Shown in pieces: positions 56,015 to 64,000 of a stretch of DNA of 64,000 bases (its first letter is position 1; each line of letters begins with the position of its first letter). The stretch comes from Tulasnella sp. 424 (Eukaryota; Basidiomycota; Agaricomycetes; Cantharellales; Tulasnellaceae). The notes under the pieces are model-generated. The model ran no database searches. It was not told where the DNA came from and saw only the letters and a list, made by a program, of their open reading frames with translations. A program made the position numbers and the translations under genes. The DNA is taken from positions 1 through 64,000 of the forward strand of contig WSUB01000075.1 in NCBI GenBank assembly GCA_019633425.1. The letters run 5' to 3'.

Positions 56015-59000
56015 ATGTCCTCGCTCAGCCGACCTGCCAAAAGGGCTTTCCGCACAGTCTCCTCCACACGGCGAAATATATCTAGCATCGCGTCAGCCAA
56101 AGAACGAATTCCGCTTGATGTCCATCCGGAGGTTGAAGATGCTCTCGAGACTGGGAAGCCTGTCGTGGCCTTAGAATCAACCATCATCACTCATGGCAAG
56201 TCCATAGTCTTGACGAGATCCTAGAGTTCACAAAGAAATAAAAGTCTCCTACTCTTTTAGGGATGCCGTATCCTACGAATATCGAGACGACATATTCGCT
56301 CGAAAACATCATTCGACAACAGGGTGCAGTCCCCGCGACGATTGGACTGCTTAATGGACGAGTGAAGATTGGTCTTGATAAGGAAGACCTCGACAGATTA
56401 GGTGCCCCAAGGACAAACGACAAGGTGTACAAGGTTTCGCGAAGAGACATTGCCCCGGTGATTGCCTTAGGAAAGGATGGCGGAACCACGATATCTGGAA
56501 CCATGATTTTGGCTGCCCTCGCAGGAATAAAGGTACGTTGGAATTTAATTAAATGCACTTCAAAGAGCTTACTCTACTTTTAGGTCTTCGCTACTGGGGG
56601 ACTCGGTGGTGTACACCGTGGTGGCGAGATTAGTGAGTACAGCATGTCGTGATCGTTGTGTAACATGTACTAAAGAGAATGCACGTTTAATCAAATAGCA
56701 TGGGACGTATCTGCCGATTTGACAGAGCTAGGGAGGACCCCCGTCGCTGTTGTCGCTGCAGGAGCCAAGTCCATTCTGGATATTGGTCGAACACTGGAAT
56801 ACCTTGTCCGTTTCCACTACGTTGGGGGTTTTGTCTTCGTATCAGATGTTGACATCGACGTCGTCTACAGGAAACACAAGGGGTCACCGTCGCCACCTAC
56901 GGAGAACAGGACGACTTCCCTGCGTTCTTCACACCTTCCTCAGGTTTCAAGAGTCCATGGCGCGTCAATAACCCGGTCGATGCTGCTAGAATCATCCGTA
57001 CGTATCCTGATCACGCATCAAGATTTTCCGTTTTACTCATGTGGGTCTGCTCCAGACACTTCGGACCAGCTTGGTCTCGGTGGTGGTCAGTTCTTCGGTG
57101 TTCCTATTCCCGAGTCGCACTATGCAGCTGGAGCGGCTATCCAAGCGGCAGTTGATAGGGCAGTGAGGGAATCTGAAGAGAATGGCATGAGTGCGCGTGG
57201 CAAAGAGGTGACGCCTTGGCTGTTGAACCGCGTGGCGGAGCTTACGAGAGGGGAATCGCTTAAGAGCAGTAAGTACTGTCTCAATTTCCTCAGGCTTTCA
57301 AATAGTCCAGATTCTAACATATCAACTATCCTCCTCAAGACGTTGCATTGATCGAAAACACTGCTCTCGTTGGTAAGGAGCGTCTTCAGTCTCTGCGTGT
57401 GCTTCTCTGACCCGATCGACCGTACTTCCAGGCGCCAAAATTGCGGTTGAATTAGCTAAGATATCCCTATCAAAGAACCAGCCTAGTACTGTAAGAATTT
57501 AAATTTAACGGCTTTTTTGCGAATCCTGGTGTCCCAAGCTCACGAGAGGACAGCAAGTACATCCAGCGATCCCTTCTCCGCCAACACACAAAGCATCGCC
57601 GGTTGCCACAATCAACCAAGGTTCTACTCTGCCAGCCCCAAAGCTGGTGGTAATGGGTGCCTCTGCGATCGACATCACTGCCAAAGCCAGTCAACGCGCT
57701 ATTGAATCGACGAGTCCTGGCGTTGTCAATGTTACTCTTGGTGGAGTGGCACGCAACATGGCTGAAGCCGCTCATCGTCGCAGCGAAACCGCATCGACAT
57801 TGCTCGTATCACCAACCGGCAGCGACGCATTCGCCACTTTGCTGAAGCAGCAATCGGAAGCGGAGATTGGGATGCGGGTGGACGGTTTCTTTGTGCCACA
57901 AACCGCGAGGAACGGACAGGGGAGCTCGCTCAGAACTCCGGTGTGCAACTTGGTTCTAGGGGAAGATGGAGGATTAATCAGCGGCGTGGCAGATTTTAAT
58001 ATCGTAGATGAAGTTTCAGGGGAAGAGGTATGGGCGTTTCTCGCTATAAGAGGCTACTAAGAGCGTTATTGACACATGTCAAACCTAGCTCATCAGCAGG
58101 CTGAACCCGGTGGCCAACTCCATCGAACTCGTATCACTTGATGCTAATTTCCCTTCATCAGCCATCACGACAGTGGTACAACATTGCGTCAGACGAGGTC
58201 ATCCTGGTATGTTTGCTCATGCACAACGTGACTGGAACCTTGCTTGACCTGGCGGCAACTTCAGTTTGGTTCGAACCCACTTCAACTTCCAAATGCACTC
58301 GTATTTTCCCGGCCTTGACATCCGTCATGAGCTCGGATTCGTTCGTTTCACCAACGGCGCCTGTCACCTACGCTTCACCAAACACCTTCGAACTCATCAA
58401 GATGTATGAGCATGCCAAGGACAACGAACTCGTATCATCTCAGAAGCATTGGGAGCGCCTTTCGTCGTTTGGTCTGGCAGCCAACTATCGCACGGCACTG
58501 GAGCAAGTTACTACTCGGAGCGCGTCTATAGCACCTGGACGCACGGTGCCGTTGGATTTCATTTCCAAGGAAGGAATCGCTCAGATGGCTGTCCATCTGC
58601 TGCCTTACCTCCAGCACATCGTGGTGAAGTGCGGCGAACGAGGTACTTAGCTTTGACCATCATCCCAACTCCACAGTTTTAACCTTATTATGATATCCCT
58701 TTAGGCGTCCTCCTTGCCATGGTCGTTCCATCCTCTTCTGACCACGTAACAGCCTGGAAGACGGACCTCAACCGATTCCAGATCACCAATACTACAGAAC
58801 GAGGAGAAACGTTGGTCCTGAAGTATTTCCCTCCGCTGGAAATTGGTCAAAAGGAAGTCGTCTCGACGACGGGAGCAGGAGACTCGCTGGTAGGATCTTT
58901 GATGGCGGACGTTGTCAAGCATGGAGGGGACGCTTTCTTCGACCCGAGGCGATTGGAGAAGCTCATGCAGAGGGCTCAGGGGGCTGCACTCCTGTCTTTG

Positions 59001-59048
59001 AAGGCGTCGACCGCTGTATCATCGTTGCTGGGTAGAACGGCTTCGTAG
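56015..59048 (+). CDS. Bifunctional pseudouridine-5'-phosphate glycosidase / PfkB kinase (781 aa)
   Basis: There are 12 exons: 56015-56195, 56261-56532, 56584-56632, 56699-56805, 56871-56997, 57056-57268, 57340-57372, 57432-57490, 57554-58027, 58089-58197, 58265-58642 and 58705-59048. The N-terminus ([20 protein letters not shown]) looks like a mitochondrial presequence. PsuG (indigoidine-synthase A-like) domain: [58 protein letters not shown]. The PfkB kinase domain starts near 395 ([11 protein letters not shown]), with [15 protein letters not shown] and the GAGDS motif at 724 (Asp727 probable base). Together the domains phosphorylate pseudouridine and split it into uracil and ribose-5-phosphate. 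Intron 1 is GC-AG (GCAAGT donor). A truncated copy lies at 52516. Confidence 0.9.
56196..56260 (+). other. GC-AG intron
   Basis: The donor is G/GCAAGTCC and the acceptor CTTTTAG/GG. Removing these 65 nt joins ITH to GMPYP in the most conserved motif of the domain. The truncated copy keeps the same GC donor. Confidence 0.85.
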
Positions 59049-59145
59049 TCCATCTTACTTCGTACCCATCCCATTGGACTAGTTGAACAAGGACAACGAC
59101 TGTAGCCATTGGTCTTCTAAGGAAGAGATAGCGTGGATACATAGA

Positions 59146-59809
59146 CTAGGGAGTTGCCTCTGCTTCTGGCTTTTCGAACGCTTTCTCCAGGAATTGCGGT
59201 GGCTTTTTGAAGAAACGGCGCCGTCTTGCTTCACGGTCTTCAGTCTCGTCCCCAGACCCTGTAAACGACCGGCCAGTTGCATCAAAGGTAGCGACTAAAC
59301 CACCCATCACACCGCATGCAATTACTGCCGTTGGGATGGACCGAGCTAGTGGGAGGAAGACGAGATTAACAGAGCTGCTGAGAGAACTGGGCACAAACAA
59401 GCGAACAGCTACGTACAGCGTAGTCCGGCCAGAGCACCGGCGGAGCAGCCTCCAACAAATCCATTGACAGCGTCATCCTTCTCCCGAATGTTTGCTGATA
59501 CCGAGTCGGCTAATGCGAAAGTTCCACCCAGCGCAGCTGTAACAACGACCGTTGGTTCAGTGAGGAGAACACGGACTCGTTTGCACCAAGAGTCGTACCG
59601 AAGAATCCAATGGTTCCTCCTGTCCGAGTGAAGATGCCCATAGCACCAGCGTTGTGTTGTCCCAGGGCGTTTTGAACTGCGCTAATGAGAACGCCGACTC
59701 CTGCCGACTGCAAAGCGACCATTGAAGCATTGTAAACAGCCGGACGTGGGGCAAACGCCGGTTCTTGTCCGGTGGTAGTGTTGTTAACTTGTGGCTCTTC
59801 TGAGGCCAT
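59146..59809 (-). CDS. Complex I subunit NDUFA11/B14.7-like, Tim17 family (176 aa)
   Basis: Exons are 59599-59809, 59417-59536 and 59146-59345. It begins MASEEPQVNNTTTGQEPAFA. Three to four short hydrophobic segments follow: YNASMVALQSAGVGVLISAV, ALGGTFALADSVSANIR, DDAVNGFVGGCSAGALAGLR and IPTAVIACGVMGGLVATFD. Gly-rich helices and the VNGFVGGCSAG signature are typical of the Tim17/22/23-NDUFA11 family. The charged tail (EARRRRFFKKPPQF) resembles the fungal 21.3-kDa complex I subunit, an inner-membrane supernumerary component of NADH:ubiquinone oxidoreductase. A Tim-family translocase is an alternative, but the layout fits NDUFA11 better. Divergent from SWS1 with only 117 bp between ATGs. Confidence 0.75.
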
Positions 59810-59926
59810 GCGGGTACTTGTAAAGAGGGAAGGGAGAGAATAAAGAGCTGGGAAGGAGATGGGCAGTCGAAATTGAGAGCTGGAACTCTGGCTGTGGGAA
59901 TCGAACCTGTAAACGCCTCAGGAACC
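59810..59926. promoter_or_regulatory. 117-bp shared promoter of NDUFA11-like gene and SWS1
   Basis: The two ATGs point away from each other across 117 bp, so leaders and core promoters must overlap. Confidence 0.55.
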
Positions 59927-60557
59927 ATGACCCTCCCCAACGAGCTGCATTTGATCGTGGATGCAGTTCTTGCACAAGTGACTCCCGGACAATGTAGGTG
60001 TGGACTATATTGGCCAAAATATCTCGAAGTAACGACGAGATGTACATGTACAGTGACCGATGAGGCCATCCAAGCGTTGTCCAGGCTCCTCGGGCAGAAC
60101 ACACTCATTGCTGCACTTGACCTAATAGACCGTGCTTGTGGTCAGTAAACTCAGAAACCTGAAATTCATAGAACAATTCTCAACGATTGTTCAAGTTGTT
60201 CGGTGGAAGACTGCGTGGGGTCGGGCGTCGTATGAGGTTCGGGGATCGGCTGGGGAGACATACCAGGTTTTTCTTGAGGAGGATCTAAGGGTAAAGCCAA
60301 TATCGAAGAGAGAGCAGTCTCCTCAAATGAGATTTTGCTCTTGTCCCGCTTTTGCGTTTTATGTGCTGAAGTCAGAGGTTCATGCCATGGTAAGCGCCGT
60401 TCTCCGCGTCGGTGGCCTAGAATAATGATCTAGCATCCGACAGTGTAAACATATCCTGGCCGTCAAGTTGGCCTCTCGGCTTCACAAGTTCGTAGAGCGC
60501 TCCAGGTCGGAAGATATCATTCTCGCCGTCGCCTTGGCCGGAATGCAGTTGACTTAG
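59927..60557 (+). CDS. SWS1: SWS1/ZSWIM7-like SWIM-domain protein (153 aa)
   Basis: Exons are 59927-59993, 60054-60140, 60196-60389 and 60444-60557. It begins MTLPNELHLIVDAVLAQ. The segment LIAALDLIDRACG is like the helix before the SWIM domain of ZSWIM7. The Zn-binding motif is C99-S-C101, then 15 residues, then C117-K-H119 (FCSCPAFAFYVL and CKHILAVKLA), the CxC...CxH pattern of SWIM domains. SWS1 works with Rad51 paralogs in the Shu complex to promote Rad51 filament formation in homologous recombination. The first intron lies in an otherwise open frame; I placed it from the GTAGGT donor and family alignment. It converges with the next gene, with 76 bp between stops. Confidence 0.8.
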
Positions 60558-60633
60558 TATGGCGGAGGAATCGGCGAGGAGCGCACAATCCCAAGAAAGA
60601 AATAATGATATTATTTTGACTACTATAACCGCA

Positions 60634-63492
60634 TTATACAGACGACAAGAGAACGAATGACCCAGGTACCTTTAACAGCATTTTGTTTACATCGCCTCCT
60701 GTTGTATCTACATCCATCGACTTAGGATCATCCAAATCCCCAGGTGGTCCGCTAGTTCCATTCAAAAACTTGATATGCGTGTCCAGCTTTTCCATACAAT
60801 AGGCAAACCCGTCATCGGCTTCGTCCGCAACGATAGTGGATGTGGCGACAGATGGCGTCATTTCGTCACATGGTTCGGTTGATCCAGAAGCAACCCGCGT
60901 ATGGCTTTCCGAAGCTGAGAGGTCGGCTGGATCCTTCGTGTCACTGTCGCTGATTAGGATTCGGCTACTCGACTCCGTCGCAATGGAGGGGATCACAATG
61001 GGGTCGAGAGATTTTGGGGTGACTTTCGGGCGTGGAGGTTGATCAAGCTCGAGCTGGCCGAGACTGACTCCGACGTCCATAGCTTGCGTTTGATCCGATA
61101 GAGGGGGAGGGGGGGTTGATGCGGAAACTTCCTCCTCGTCGAAAGCGAACATCCCAACATCACCAACCCAGGTCTGACCTGGTAGGGTCACCCCAGGGTC
61201 TAAACCAAGGAATCCGTATCTCCGCCTCACCTGATGCAAGGGTTGCTGTACAGGTTCTTCCTTGCGGAATGGCTCAGCCCATTCGAAGACCTGTTCCGAG
61301 GTCATTTCAAACGGAGAGACGACCGGGATTGCTTTTCTTCTCTCCTTCTTCAGCTTCTCCACCGAGTCCTTTGCTTCCACCAATTGTAGTTGTTTTTCAA
61401 AGTAAGAGGCAGCGCCAAGGGATGAAGAGGATGACCTGGCTGGCGAGGATGGAAGTCCCTTCGAGCGGAGATAGGGGTAATCGTCAGCCCAGGTGGAGGG
61501 GTGCGGGGGTGTGAGCGGAGTTGGAGTAGGGGCGTTTTCGCCGAAACCGCTGGACGGAATATCGGGCGAAGAGGCACGATACGAGAGCGGCGTGGACCAG
61601 CGTATCGACGCAGTATTGATGAATTGGTCCAATAGTTGTGGTGGAGGAGAAGGGGGAGAAGGGGATGATAAAGTCGATGCGGTCCTTCGACCAGCCGTTT
61701 GGGTTCGGGAGACGATCTTGGCCATCGGTACATCCTCACTGCTCGCGTCCGACAGTTCCGCATCAGAAGGCAAGTTGTTGGAGGCTCCAAACAATCTGGT
61801 TTGCTCTGCACGGTCGGCTTTGCTGAGTTTAGTCCTCGGTGCCGCTTTTCGTCGGGGTTTGGCACCGCCTGCCGCAAGGTTGGCCTCTCGCTTGGCCCGA
61901 TTTTGCATACATGCGCCGCAGATACAAGTGCCTTCGCACTTTGGACATGAGAAAGTCGTGAAAGGGTCGAAGTCCAATGGATACCTGATACACAGAGACA
62001 ATATTTCGTTAGCGGGAAAGGCACAGCCATTTCGAGCGAGTTCCACGCACCGTGCAAGGCAATGGTCACAAAACGCAGCCGCACACCTCCCTTTGGAGGC
62101 ATTACATGCCATGATGAGCTTCTTCTTGTGACACATGTGACACCACCGTATGGTACATTCTGCCTCAATCCGCAATTGTTCTTCCTCAGTGAATATGCGC
62201 ATGTTACGCTGCGTGCCCCGTGCCGTCCAAATGGAATGCATTCGCTTTCCATTCCGGCTGACTAACAAGAGGGAGTCCGGCGGGACCTCTCCTCGTTCAG
62301 GCTTTGCGGCGGACCCCGAATCATCTGCCCATTCCGACGCGGAAGACAAGTCATCGTCGGCGAGTTTTTCTTCCGATTCTGAAGTGTTAAAGCGACGCTT
62401 TCGTTTTCGTGGTCTTTTGATGGGAATGTATTCCGCGGATTGTGAACCTCGGCGAACGAGGGCGGTATGGAGTTTTGATGGCAGTGCAGTAACCTCCGGA
62501 GATGGGGCTCTCCCCTCCACCGATTCCATAGCCATCGAGAGGTGTCTTCTCGTTGCTCCTGGCTCATCGGGCCAGCCATCCCATGCAGAAATCTCCTCGA
62601 TGGTCTCCGGCACACCGCCTCTTTCCTGAGGCCTCTTCCCCTTTCGGCCTTTCGGAGCCTTCATTCTACCCTCGCCGTCGGTCGGAACGTATAGGTCATC
62701 ACCTTCAAAATCCTCCATTCCGGGTTCCGTGCCCATTTCTCCAAAACGTTCGAGAAACGAGTATCGCGATCCCTTTCGAGGCTTGTGAAATCTCGGGGGT
62801 TGACTTGTGAAGCGTGGCGATCGGGAACGCGTGCTAGAGGAACGCGAAGGGCCTGTCCATCCACGCGAAGAGGAGGTGTTACCTCCAAGGACATAATTAA
62901 CCACCTCTTCTTCGCTTTCGTCGCTGGTTTCTGCGAAGGATAGCGCCCTCTCCTTGCCTTTGCCTTCTCGAGGTGGTGGCCTCTTGAATGCGCCTTTACG
63001 CAATCGCTGCGAGAGCAAGTATGTTGCCCGAACAGCGGCCCACTCAGGATCCGCAAGGACTTGCTCTAGGTTGGTCACCTCAATGTGAGATAACCGCTGA
63101 TTCGGCCGTCTGGGGTAGGGCGTAGGCGTCCGTCGGGGTTGCCAGCCCGGCAGTCGTTCGATTGATTGCGGGTATTCCGATAAGGACCTTCTGAGAGTGG
63201 TGTAGGTGGTGGGAGTGCTTGGTGATGATGGTCTCCGGGGGCAAGAAGGGACGGAATACCAGTCGACTGGAGGAGGTTCAGATTGGTCAACACCGCGATG
63301 GGTAGTGCTAGGGCCGGCAACTTGATCCGCTTGTAAGATATTATCAAATTCTTCAGCTTTGATTTCCACAATCGAAGGCGAAGGAGAGTAGTATGACCCG
63401 CTTTGACGAGTGGGAGTGGTCGTTCGGTGATGGCTTGAACAGGAAGACCCACTCGGATGGTTGTGCGACGACGCGAATGGATTGTCAGTGCG
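60634..63492 (-). CDS. Zinc-finger protein with 4CXXC-R1 domain (~930 aa, 5' end uncertain)
   Basis: The main exons are 62051-63492 and 60634-61984. A 66-nt intron (61985-62050) is a multiple of three and leaves the frame open, but its removal joins CDHCLAR to YPLDFDPF. This restores the spaced motif CHMCHKK..MAC..SKGRC, FCDHCLARYP, FSCPKCEGTCICGAC of the 4CXXC-R1 (CDCA7/MAO-A repressor) finger. Flanks are disordered and charged with many Ser/Pro/Arg runs (RSSSTRSRSPR, KRPRKRKRRF, a likely NLS). A nuclear role, perhaps in chromatin or transcription, is inferred. The exon starts after a TGTAG acceptor at 63492. A first exon starting MPSVPYSKGSRQG (ATG near 63653) with a GTCTAC donor fits the frame but is not proven. 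Confidence 0.75.
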   Translation of the reverse strand, partial: RTDNPFASSHNHPSGSSCSSHHRTTTPTRQSGSYYSPSPSIVEIKAEEFDNILQADQVAGPSTTHRGVDQSEPPPVDWYSVPSCPRRPSSPSTPTTYTTLRRSLSEYPQSIERLPGWQPRRTPTPYPRRPNQRLSHIEVTNLEQVLADPEWAAVRATYLLSQRLRKGAFKRPPPREGKGKERALSFAETSDESEEEVVNYVLGGNTSSSRGWTGPSRSSSTRSRSPRFTSQPPRFHKPRKGSRYSFLERFGEMGTEPGMEDFEGDDLYVPTDGEGRMKAPKGRKGKRPQERGGVPETIEEISAWDGWPDEPGATRRHLSMAMESVEGRAPSPEVTALPSKLHTALVRRGSQSAEYIPIKRPRKRKRRFNTSESEEKLADDDLSSASEWADDSGSAAKPERGEVPPDSLLLVSRNGKRMHSIWTARGTQRNMRIFTEEEQLRIEAECTIRWCHMCHKKKLIMACNASKGRCAAAFCDHCLARCVELARNGCAFPANEILSLCIRYPLDFDPFTTFSCPKCEGTCICGACMQNRAKREANLAAGGAKPRRKAAPRTKLSKADRAEQTRLFGASNNLPSDAELSDASSEDVPMAKIVSRTQTAGRRTASTLSSPSPPSPPPQLLDQFINTASIRWSTPLSYRASSPDIPSSGFGENAPTPTPLTPPHPSTWADDYPYLRSKGLPSSPARSSSSSLGAASYFEKQLQLVEAKDSVEKLKKERRKAIPVVSPFEMTSEQVFEWAEPFRKEEPVQQPLHQVRRRYGFLGLDPGVTLPGQTWVGDVGMFAFDEEEVSASTPPPPLSDQTQAMDVGVSLGQLELDQPPRPKVTPKSLDPIVIPSIATESSSRILISDSDTKDPADLSASESHTRVASGSTEPCDEMTPSVATSTIVADEADDGFAYCMEKLDTHIKFLNGTSGPPGDLDDPKSMDVDTTGGDVNKMLLKVPGSFVLLSSV

Positions 63493-64000
63493 CTACACAT
63501 TGATGATGAAATGAGAAACGACGCCCGGCATGAGGAAAATATGCCAGCACTTGCAGTGTAAAGTAGCTTCTCCTCTATGGGGAAATATGGTATTTCAACG
63601 TAGACTGAGCTCGTCCCTTGACGGCTTCCCTTCGAATATGGGACACTAGGCATCGTGCCAGCGCCCAAATGGTTGATGCTACCGTATCTTGAGAGTCGGA
63701 TAGAGGATATAAGTGGTTGTCGATAGCGGTGACGCCTTCCAGATAGCGTTGACGCTGGAAATGGAAGAAAGCGGGCGGATTTCTGCGTCGAACGGTGGCA
63801 CCCAAATTGGCCCAAACAAGGAAGAACTCCACTGCTGACCCTGCTGACTCTTTGGGAACCGCAAAAGCCCCTGTTCGCACCCGAGCACAGATATCATCTC
63901 CTAAAGCCAGACTCGGTGTGCGCGAATTTTTAGATACTATTCGTCCATAACTTGGCACTGGGTGGGGCATTCAACGTTTACCGCAGCTGCGCATGGCAAG
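63493..64000. other. 5' region of the zinc-finger gene
   Basis: Contains the possible first exon (63606-63653, minus). Other minus frames to 63970 have no recognisable domain. No further gene supported. Confidence 0.4.

Larger units (their letters stand above)
52788..56286. repeat. Tandem duplication unit, right copy
   Basis: Counterpart of 48322-52787, shortened by a ~940-bp internal deletion at 53350. It carries the GH16 fragment, dioxygenase copy 2, the divergent promoter and the first exons of the intact pseudouridine gene. Confidence 0.8.

Noticed and set aside
60132..60425. Continuous frame at SWS1 as a separate gene
   Set aside because: It is exon 3 of SWS1 with read-through of the flanking introns; the SWIM motif is complete only after splicing.
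63075..63815. 246-codon minus frame upstream of the zinc-finger gene
   Set aside because: It overlaps the zinc-finger exon in another frame; only its first codons (MPSVPYSKG) may be a real first exon.

Overview
The window is nuclear DNA of a filamentous basidiomycete, most likely an agaricomycete. The basis is inference from gene content and structure: dense short introns (mostly 50-75 nt, GT-AG, with one clear GC-AG), fungal CBM1 cellulose-binding proteins, two GH79 enzymes with anchor-like tails, a SKN1/KRE6-type GH16 protein, extracellular intradiol dioxygenases, F-box/LRR-type proteins and a fused pseudouridine glycosidase/kinase. I rebuilt gene models by hand from splice signals and frame continuity. 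Species cannot be fixed from sequence alone.

Layout. 1-941: a foldback (MITE-like) element with ~250-bp inverted arms. 1.1-2.1 kb: a secreted Cys-containing protein. 2.7-6.4 kb: three tandem small secreted CBM1 proteins. 7.9-10.6 kb: a complete GH79 hydrolase. 10.7-22.3 kb: a nested duplication field built from the GH79 3' end plus small TATA-headed, spliced minus-strand short genes (here called P, Q and R), holding two fossil GH79 pieces and one assembly gap that looks spurious. 22.4-25.3 kb: no recognisable gene. 25.3-27.9 kb: a second complete GH79 with the same exon structure. 28.4-30.3 kb: a large F-box protein.

31-38 kb is conserved housekeeping territory: DPH7 (diphthamide pathway), an SVIP-like N-myristoylated p97/VCP-interacting protein, and an MFSD1-like MFS transporter. 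38.5-44.2 kb: three tandem F-box genes made by duplication of a ~2.1-kb unit whose breakpoint lies in the last exon of the MFS gene, so copies of the MFS C-terminus sit between the F-box genes.

44.6-49.2 kb: NAP1 and a KRE6/SKN1-type GH16 protein, divergently arranged. 48.3-56.3 kb: a second tandem duplication that doubles an intradiol dioxygenase and leaves a 5' piece of the pseudouridine gene fused to a 3' piece of the GH16 gene. 56-59 kb: the intact bifunctional pseudouridine glycosidase/kinase. 59.1-63.5 kb: complex I NDUFA11-like subunit, SWS1 (SWIM-domain recombination factor) and a 4CXXC-R1 zinc-finger protein.

Overall the window joins plant-cell-wall, carbohydrate and aromatic-compound genes (CBM1, GH79, dioxygenase) with core genes. 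Three separate local amplifications (CBM1, F-box, dioxygenase) and one nested array have expanded the accessory parts. The least explained structure is the short-gene array at 10.7-22.3 kb.
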